A stretch of 9,862 nucleotides of DNA from an uncultured Gammaproteobacteria bacterium. Its GTDB lineage: Bacteria > Pseudomonadota > Gammaproteobacteria > SZUA-140. The stretch is from positions 1 to 9,862 of the forward strand of contig CALZIG010000229.1 in assembly GCA_945787585.1 (NCBI GenBank). Reading direction: 5' to 3'. A program made the translations under genes and the position numbers. The number at the start of each line of letters is the position of its first letter. Within the stretch, counting starts at the first letter, position 1. Below the pieces are notes generated by a model. It was not told the DNA's origin. It did not search any database and saw only the letters and a program-made list of their open reading frames with translations. Shown in pieces: positions 6,865-9,862 of this stretch.

Positions 6865-6881
6865 TGTATAGATATTGCATA
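6865..6881 (-). promoter_or_regulatory. Candidate CarH/LitR operator at the RpoD-like gene
   Basis: On the minus strand TATGCA (6881-6876), five bases, TATACA (6870-6865): the same 11-bp direct repeat seen at two other promoters in the window, with one mismatch. It overlaps the spacer and -10 of a sigma-E-type promoter and covers the ATG at 6880. No clear sigma-70 -35 accompanies it. This is the weakest of the three copies. Confidence 0.38.
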
Positions 6882-6895
6882 GGAATAAACGTTCC
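6868..6895 (-). promoter_or_regulatory. Sigma-E-type promoter of the RpoD-like gene
   Basis: On the minus strand, -35 GGAACGT (6895-6889; six of seven consensus bases), 16-base spacer, -10 TCTAT (6872-6868). Spacing and -10 match the candidate before the PDZ gene. Transcription would start near 6861, about 47 bases before ATG 6814, which supports that start. Confidence 0.48.
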
Positions 6896-7026
6896 ATTCG
6901 CACCTAAAAAAATAACAGCGTCTAGTTAAAATTAAAAATAAACTTTATAAATCACTTAAACACTGTATTTATAGCGCTAACCGTTATTTATACGGTGGAC
7001 TGTAGATCGTGATTTCAAGGATGCTT

Positions 7027-7061
7027 TGATTAATTTAGAGCCAATAAATATAAATTAATCA
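7027..7061. repeat. 11-bp AT-rich inverted repeat between the two sigma genes
   Basis: TGATTAATTTA (7027-7037) and TAAATTAATCA (7051-7061) form a perfect 11-bp dyad around 13 bases. It lies in the 351-base stretch between the ECF sigma stop and the RpoD-like start. It may be an operator for a dimeric regulator or an RNA hairpin. It lacks the G/C content of a terminator. Confidence 0.5.
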
Positions 7062-7090
7062 GCGATTCGCTCAAGCAATGGCAGCATTAC

Positions 7091-7111
7091 ACTTCACCTG
7101 GAAAGTGAAGT
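7091..7111. repeat. 7-bp inverted repeat after the ECF sigma gene
   Basis: ACTTCAC (7091-7097) and GTGAAGT (7105-7111) with a seven-base loop, 55 bases past the stop of the ECF sigma gene. It may contribute to termination or be an operator. There is no T-run in the minus direction. Confidence 0.4.
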
Positions 7112-7165
7112 TAATTTAACGATATTGTAAGAGAGGCATTGCGTATCCAGCCGAGCCTGTCGATT

Positions 7166-7912
7166 TTATGAGAGGCCGTCGAGACGCCCTTGAATAGCTT
7201 CGCGTGCCCGCGATATCCGCGAACGTACTGTGCCAATCGGGCAATCCATTGCAACGGCGATCTCTTCGTAACTCAAGCCATCGATTTCACGAAGCACTAT
7301 CGCAACCTGCAAGTCTTCGCCTAAGCCCTCTACCGCCTGAATCACAGCACGCCCTACTTCATCACTTAATAAAATCTGCTCCGGCGTCTGAAAGTCTTTT
7401 AAGCGCCCCTCTGCCACATATTGCTCTGCATCCGCGGCGTCAATATCGTATGCGGGCGGACGCCTGCTGCGACATAAGAGATGATTTTTAGCGGTATTAA
7501 TCGCAATTCGATAGAGCCATGTATAAAAAGCACTGTCACCGCGAAACCCTGGAAGCGCACGGTACACTTTAATAAACGTCTCCTGCGCAATATCGAGCAC
7601 CTCACTTTGATCGTAAACATAACGCGATATCAACTTAATCACTTTATGCTGGTATTTCAGCACCAGCATATCAAAGGCCTTTTTCTGCCCCATCTTGACC
7701 TGATTGATCAGCGCCAGATCAGCCGTTTGATTATCCGGCTTGATAGCGCTTCCTTCACCCGCGCAGTTGGCTGCGGCTTGATGCTTCAACGCCTTGCAAC
7801 CCATGCCGCGTATTGCGATGTCGGTCGCCACCGCAGTTAGCTTGCAGGCCTTACCACGCCGCTTAAGGGTAACCCTGTTCGACGCATTGACTGGCTCCAT
7901 TACACTGCTCAT
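7166..7912 (-). CDS. rpoE: RpoE-like ECF sigma factor with an N-terminal extension
   Basis: A 248-residue extracytoplasmic-function sigma factor. Region 2 spans about 66-145 with KYQHKVIKLISRYV, DIAQETFIKVYRAL and FRGDSAFYTWLYRIA, nearly the same as E. coli sigma-E. Region 4 spans about 180-245 with REIDGLSYEEIA and CPIGTVRSRISRAREAI. E. coli RpoE has 191 residues. The extra 60 residues at the N-terminus are basic and contain Cys23, Cys39 and Cys50. They appear real because AGGAGGAGG lies six bases before ATG 7912. No rseA, rseB or mucD follows, whereas sigma-E genes normally precede their anti-sigma gene; here a 351-base gap leads to the RpoD-like sigma gene. The promoter upstream carries TATACA/TGTACA repeats matching a LitR/CarH-type operator. 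It may therefore be controlled at transcription, by light, rather than by an adjacent anti-sigma factor. That control is inferred. Confidence 0.9.
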   Translation of the reverse strand: MSSVMEPVNASNRVTLKRRGKACKLTAVATDIAIRGMGCKALKHQAAANCAGEGSAIKPDNQTADLALINQVKMGQKKAFDMLVLKYQHKVIKLISRYVYDQSEVLDIAQETFIKVYRALPGFRGDSAFYTWLYRIAINTAKNHLLCRSRRPPAYDIDAADAEQYVAEGRLKDFQTPEQILLSDEVGRAVIQAVEGLGEDLQVAIVLREIDGLSYEEIAVAMDCPIGTVRSRISRAREAIQGRLDGLS

Positions 7913-7918
7913 CGTATG

Positions 7919-7927
7919 CCTCCTCCT
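7919..7927 (-). promoter_or_regulatory. Strong ribosome binding site of the ECF sigma gene
   Basis: AGGAGGAGG on the minus strand with a six-base spacer to ATG 7912. It supports translation of the full N-terminal extension instead of an internal start nearer residue 60. Confidence 0.82.
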
Positions 7928-7979
7928 GCCTATTCACCGCTGACATCTTGTATCGGCTGAATGTAACTACAATAAAGCA

Positions 7980-8009
7980 ATTGTACAACTATTGTATAAT
8001 TAATCAAAC
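7980..8009 (-). promoter_or_regulatory. Promoter and candidate CarH/LitR operator of the ECF sigma gene
   Basis: On the minus strand, -35 TTTGAT (8008-8003) and -10 TACAAT (7985-7980) lie 17 bases apart. Overlaid on them are TATACA (7998-7993) and TGTACA (7987-7982), exactly 11 bp apart, and a degenerate third step GTTTGA (8009-8004) holding the -35. The arrangement is the same as at the glutaredoxin operon (2501-2530). Start would be near 7973, about 60 bases before the start codon. A further TGTACA lies at 8068-8073. Confidence 0.52.
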
Positions 8010-8396
8010 AATATATTTATATATAATACAACAAGTTAATTTAATTCAACATTTATATTGAAAATTATGTACAACTTTTACCCCCCCCCGGTCACCAGCG
8101 GCCCAGTTAAAGTAATCAAACGGAGATCTCCAAGCTTCGCCGGGCTTGCTGGATCAGATATCTGGTTATGAATTTGAATTTAAATCTGCAACCAAACGCA
8201 AACATTGAGCCTCAATGCCGTCACTACAGCGGAGGGTGGAATGGCGAATTTACAGAGACAACAATCAAGCTATTGAAGACCACCCCCGCTGCCCCCATAT
8301 AGTGTCTAGCAGGGACAATTTTTCCGGGGTAATTTCAGGGCCGTCATAGCAATGAACTGCACGCTGAGTTAAACTATCCGCTGTTGTAACATCTTT
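8010..8396. other. Gene-free stretch between the ECF sigma promoter and ssrA
   Basis: No supported coding region. It starts very AT-rich (8010-8080), then has a run of nine C residues (8081-8089), a 10-bp palindrome GGAGATCTCC (8122-8131), and a near-perfect palindrome CATTGAG-C-CTCAATG (8203-8217). A 44-codon frame from 8168 lacks a ribosome site. The ssrA promoter must lie near the right end; CTGAGT (8364-8369), 17 bases, TAACAT (8387-8392) is a poor candidate. Confidence 0.5.
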
Positions 8397-8756
8397 GGGG
8401 GTGACCTGGCTTCGACGTGGGTTGCGAAACCTGAGGTGCATGCCGAGGTGCAGGGTTCCTCGTAAATCCATCTGCAAAACCATAGTTGCCAACGAAGACA
8501 ACTACGCACTAGCTGCTTAAACCCCAGCTTAGTGCCCTCAGCCTGGCGTGTGCTTATGCGCCCAGATCACTGGGGTCGACTCACATAAGATCGCGCGGAA
8601 GTACGTCCGGGACGGATGCGTTAAAACTTAACGGAATCGCTGTCTGTTTTCCCTGCCTGTTGGGTAGCTTGCAGTTAAACTAATTAATAGGATAAGCATG
8701 TAGAGCTGATGGCAGAGGATTTGCGGACGGGGGTTCGACTCCCCCCACCTCCACCA
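8397..8756 (+). ncRNA. ssrA: tmRNA
   Basis: Transfer-messenger RNA of 360 bases, which rescues stalled ribosomes and tags their products for proteolysis together with SmpB. The 5' end GGGGGTG pairs with CACCTCC near the 3' end (8746-8752) to form the acceptor stem, including one G-U pair, followed by A and an encoded CCA (8754-8756). The T-arm sequence GGGGGTTCGACTCCCCC is intact, and the 5' section reads TGGCTTCGACG as in other gammaproteobacterial tmRNAs. The tag frame is at 8488-8520. A terminator follows directly. smpB is not in the window. Confidence 0.97.
8488..8520 (+). other. ssrA: tmRNA tag-peptide reading frame
   Basis: Resume codon GCC, then codons giving ANEDNYALAA and stop TAA. 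The C-terminal ALAA is the signal read by ClpXP and ClpAP. Compared with the E. coli tag ending ANDENYALAA, the D and E residues are swapped. Confidence 0.93.
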
Positions 8757-8765
8757 AATAAATAT

Positions 8766-8791
8766 GGGTTGCCGACAGGCAGCCCTTTTTT
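8766..8791 (+). terminator. Rho-independent terminator of ssrA
   Basis: GGGTTGCC / GGCAGCCC stem of 8 bp with one G-U pair, loop GACA, followed by six T residues. It begins ten bases after the CCA end. Confidence 0.92.
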
Positions 8792-8800
8792 GTTTGTGAC

Positions 8801-9502
8801 TCAGTTGTCGCCGGCACCTTTTTCGCGCAGCCTAACCTGATAGTGTTTCTGCGCTGCGCGGGCAATGACATAAAAGACATACAGCGAGAGAATCGCGGCA
8901 AAATAACACCATACTGAGACAAACGCCCAGTCATACAGTGCCCAGGTCACAATACCGGAAACAAGTGCCAGACCACCCAGCCTGTTGTGATAACGATCCG
9001 AAGAGAGCAGCAATGGCGTCAGGATAACACTAATATAGAGCAGGCCGAGCAGCCACTGCGGCACATAACCATCGGTCACAAAACTCAGTTGATAGTGGAT
9101 GGAATGCTGGGCAATCGACTCCACCAGCCATGCATCATTGAACAGCAACGGCACATACATGACTGCCCCGAACAGCACGCCAAACGCGGAGATTGACAGG
9201 AACAACAATCGAAGCCGCTGTATTTCTTCAACCAGATAGGCCGAATAGCCAATCCAGCCCATCCAGAACAGATGCGAGAAAAGCAGAAAGGCCAGTGCCA
9301 GATTGTGTGCAGCACCGGCATCACCCTGCACCAGGGCCAGCCACAAACCACCCTCCAGTACCTGCTGCAGGCCGAATATTAACGGCAGCATCGCAAAGGC
9401 CCGATAACGCCTGTCCACCTGGTTCGATGAGCGGAGGCAATATATCCCGGCAGGAACAAGCACAGAAGCGGCGACAAAGCTGGCGGTTGCTGAAAAGCAC
9501 AT
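8801..9502 (-). CDS. DUF6629-family multi-pass membrane protein
   Basis: A 233-residue integral membrane protein. It opens with MCFSATASF, the hallmark N-terminus of the DUF6629 family, followed by a first helix with ASVLVPAGIYCL. About seven hydrophobic segments span the rest, with short loops such as SSDRYHNR and a basic C-terminal tail. FGLQQVLEGGLW and the acidic-aromatic WALYDWAF are conserved-looking positions within helices. The start is taken at ATG 9502 to match the family; a GTG codon directly before it (9505) would add one residue. The ribosome site is poor. The function of the family is unknown. It converges on ssrA, its stop lying ten bases from that gene's terminator, and appears to be a single-gene unit. 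Confidence 0.85.
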   Translation of the reverse strand: MCFSATASFVAASVLVPAGIYCLRSSNQVDRRYRAFAMLPLIFGLQQVLEGGLWLALVQGDAGAAHNLALAFLLFSHLFWMGWIGYSAYLVEEIQRLRLLFLSISAFGVLFGAVMYVPLLFNDAWLVESIAQHSIHYQLSFVTDGYVPQWLLGLLYISVILTPLLLSSDRYHNRLGGLALVSGIVTWALYDWAFVSVWCYFAAILSLYVFYVIARAAQKHYQVRLREKGAGDN

Positions 9503-9620
9503 CACTCATTCTGGCAGAAAGCAGCGAATGGAACAATGATAATGATGATGCCGTCGAACTGCGATATCCCGACATCAACAGGCTTGTTTACCGATGATAT
9601 TCAGGATTTTCTTTAAGACC

Positions 9621-9648
9621 AAAAAGCCACCCTTGCGGTGGCTTTTTT
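9621..9648. terminator. Bidirectional rho-independent terminator
   Basis: GCCACC / GGTGGC stem with a five-base loop, extended by A5 before and T6 after, so it can act on both strands. No plus-strand gene ends just before it. It most likely terminates a minus-strand transcript arriving from beyond 9660 and insulates the DUF6629 gene. Confidence 0.9.
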
Positions 9649-9746
9649 ATTGTCTGTATCACGATGACCTGTTGAATTAACGGTACTGATGCGATTGATT
9701 TTTGCGCTAGCTGCCTGATGTTTTTCTCTAAAGGACTCAGACCTCT

Positions 9747-9862
9747 TCACCTTTGCCCTCTTTGCTTTTCGTTAACAATTAGCGCCTCATATCCAGCCTT
9801 TTTGCGTAGCCAGTTGGCTGATCTGAGTATAGGCGTACGCGACATCAGCCAACGTTCAAGTC
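9747..9862 (-). CDS. Possible C-terminal end of a minus-strand gene, unrecognised
   Basis: A minus-strand frame is open from the window edge to TGA at 9749-9747 and gives 37 residues with a basic, mixed composition (for example WLRKKAGYEALIVNEKQR). About 100 bases beyond the stop lies a strong terminator usable in this direction. An open frame this short can arise by chance, and an alternative plus-strand frame from ATG 9718 also runs off the edge. Treat as tentative. The rest of 9649-9746 shows nothing identifiable. Confidence 0.3.
   Translation of the reverse strand, partial: LERWLMSRTPILRSANWLRKKAGYEALIVNEKQRGQR

Noticed and set aside
7481..7840. A 119-codon plus-strand frame
   Set aside because: Antisense to the conserved ECF sigma factor and without a ribosome site.
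8168..8302. A 44-codon plus-strand frame before ssrA
   Set aside because: No ribosome site, low-complexity start, and no recognisable motif.
8265..8501. A 78-codon minus-strand frame over the 5' part of ssrA
   Set aside because: It lies antisense to a clearly folded tmRNA and has no protein-like features.
8730..8760. ssrA 3' end as an occupied phage or island attachment site
   Set aside because: No second copy of the 3' end and no integrase gene are present in the window.
9193..9597. A 134-codon plus-strand frame rich in Pro, Ser and Arg
   Set aside because: It is the antisense shadow of the DUF6629 membrane gene; its composition reflects complemented hydrophobic codons.

Overview
The window looks like chromosomal DNA of a gammaproteobacterium, probably an aerobic marine one. 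I infer this from the tmRNA with the tag ANEDNYALAA, the E. coli-type sigma-E homologue, the Blc-type lipocalin, and a B12-type LitR/CarH regulator beside a DUF523-DUF1722 protein. I cannot name the genus. No CRISPR array, insertion sequence or phage gene is visible.

Layout, left to right. Positions 1-530 (+) hold the 3' part of a Sel1-repeat gene. Converging on it is a three-gene minus-strand operon (2447 to 540): a glutaredoxin-fold protein lacking the usual catalytic cysteine, a DUF523-DUF1722 protein (TudS-like Fe-S domain plus YbgA domain), and the outer-membrane lipocalin Blc. Divergent from it is a MerR-type regulator (2707-3639, +) with the Wx9EH and ExHxxG signatures of the adenosylcobalamin photoreceptors CarH/LitR. 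A minus-strand stress and transcription block follows. It contains a periplasmic double-PDZ protein with a His-rich tail, an unreported-size 44-codon membrane peptide gene at 4931-5065, an RpoD-like sigma factor without region 1.1, and an RpoE-like ECF sigma factor with an unusual 60-residue N-terminal extension and no anti-sigma gene. After about 480 gene-free bases come ssrA (tmRNA, 8397-8756, +) with its terminator, a DUF6629 membrane protein (-), a strong bidirectional terminator, and a doubtful gene end at the right edge.

The most interesting signal is regulatory. Two spaced hexamers (TATRCA-N5-TRTACA, an 11-bp direct repeat) occur in the promoter regions of three minus-strand units: the glutaredoxin operon, the ECF sigma gene and the RpoD-like sigma gene. 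In the first two the repeats sit across a readable -35/-10 promoter, and a degenerate third repeat carries the -35. CarH proteins bind 11-bp direct repeats over promoters, so these are candidate operators for the neighbouring regulator. In addition, sigma-E-type promoters (GGAACTT/GGAACGT-N16-TCTA) precede the PDZ gene and the RpoD-like gene. Together this suggests a light/B12-controlled sigma cascade: the regulator holds down the ECF factor in the dark, and on illumination the ECF factor and the RpoD paralogue are released and switch on envelope and photo-oxidative protection genes. The motifs are seen directly; the circuit is inference.
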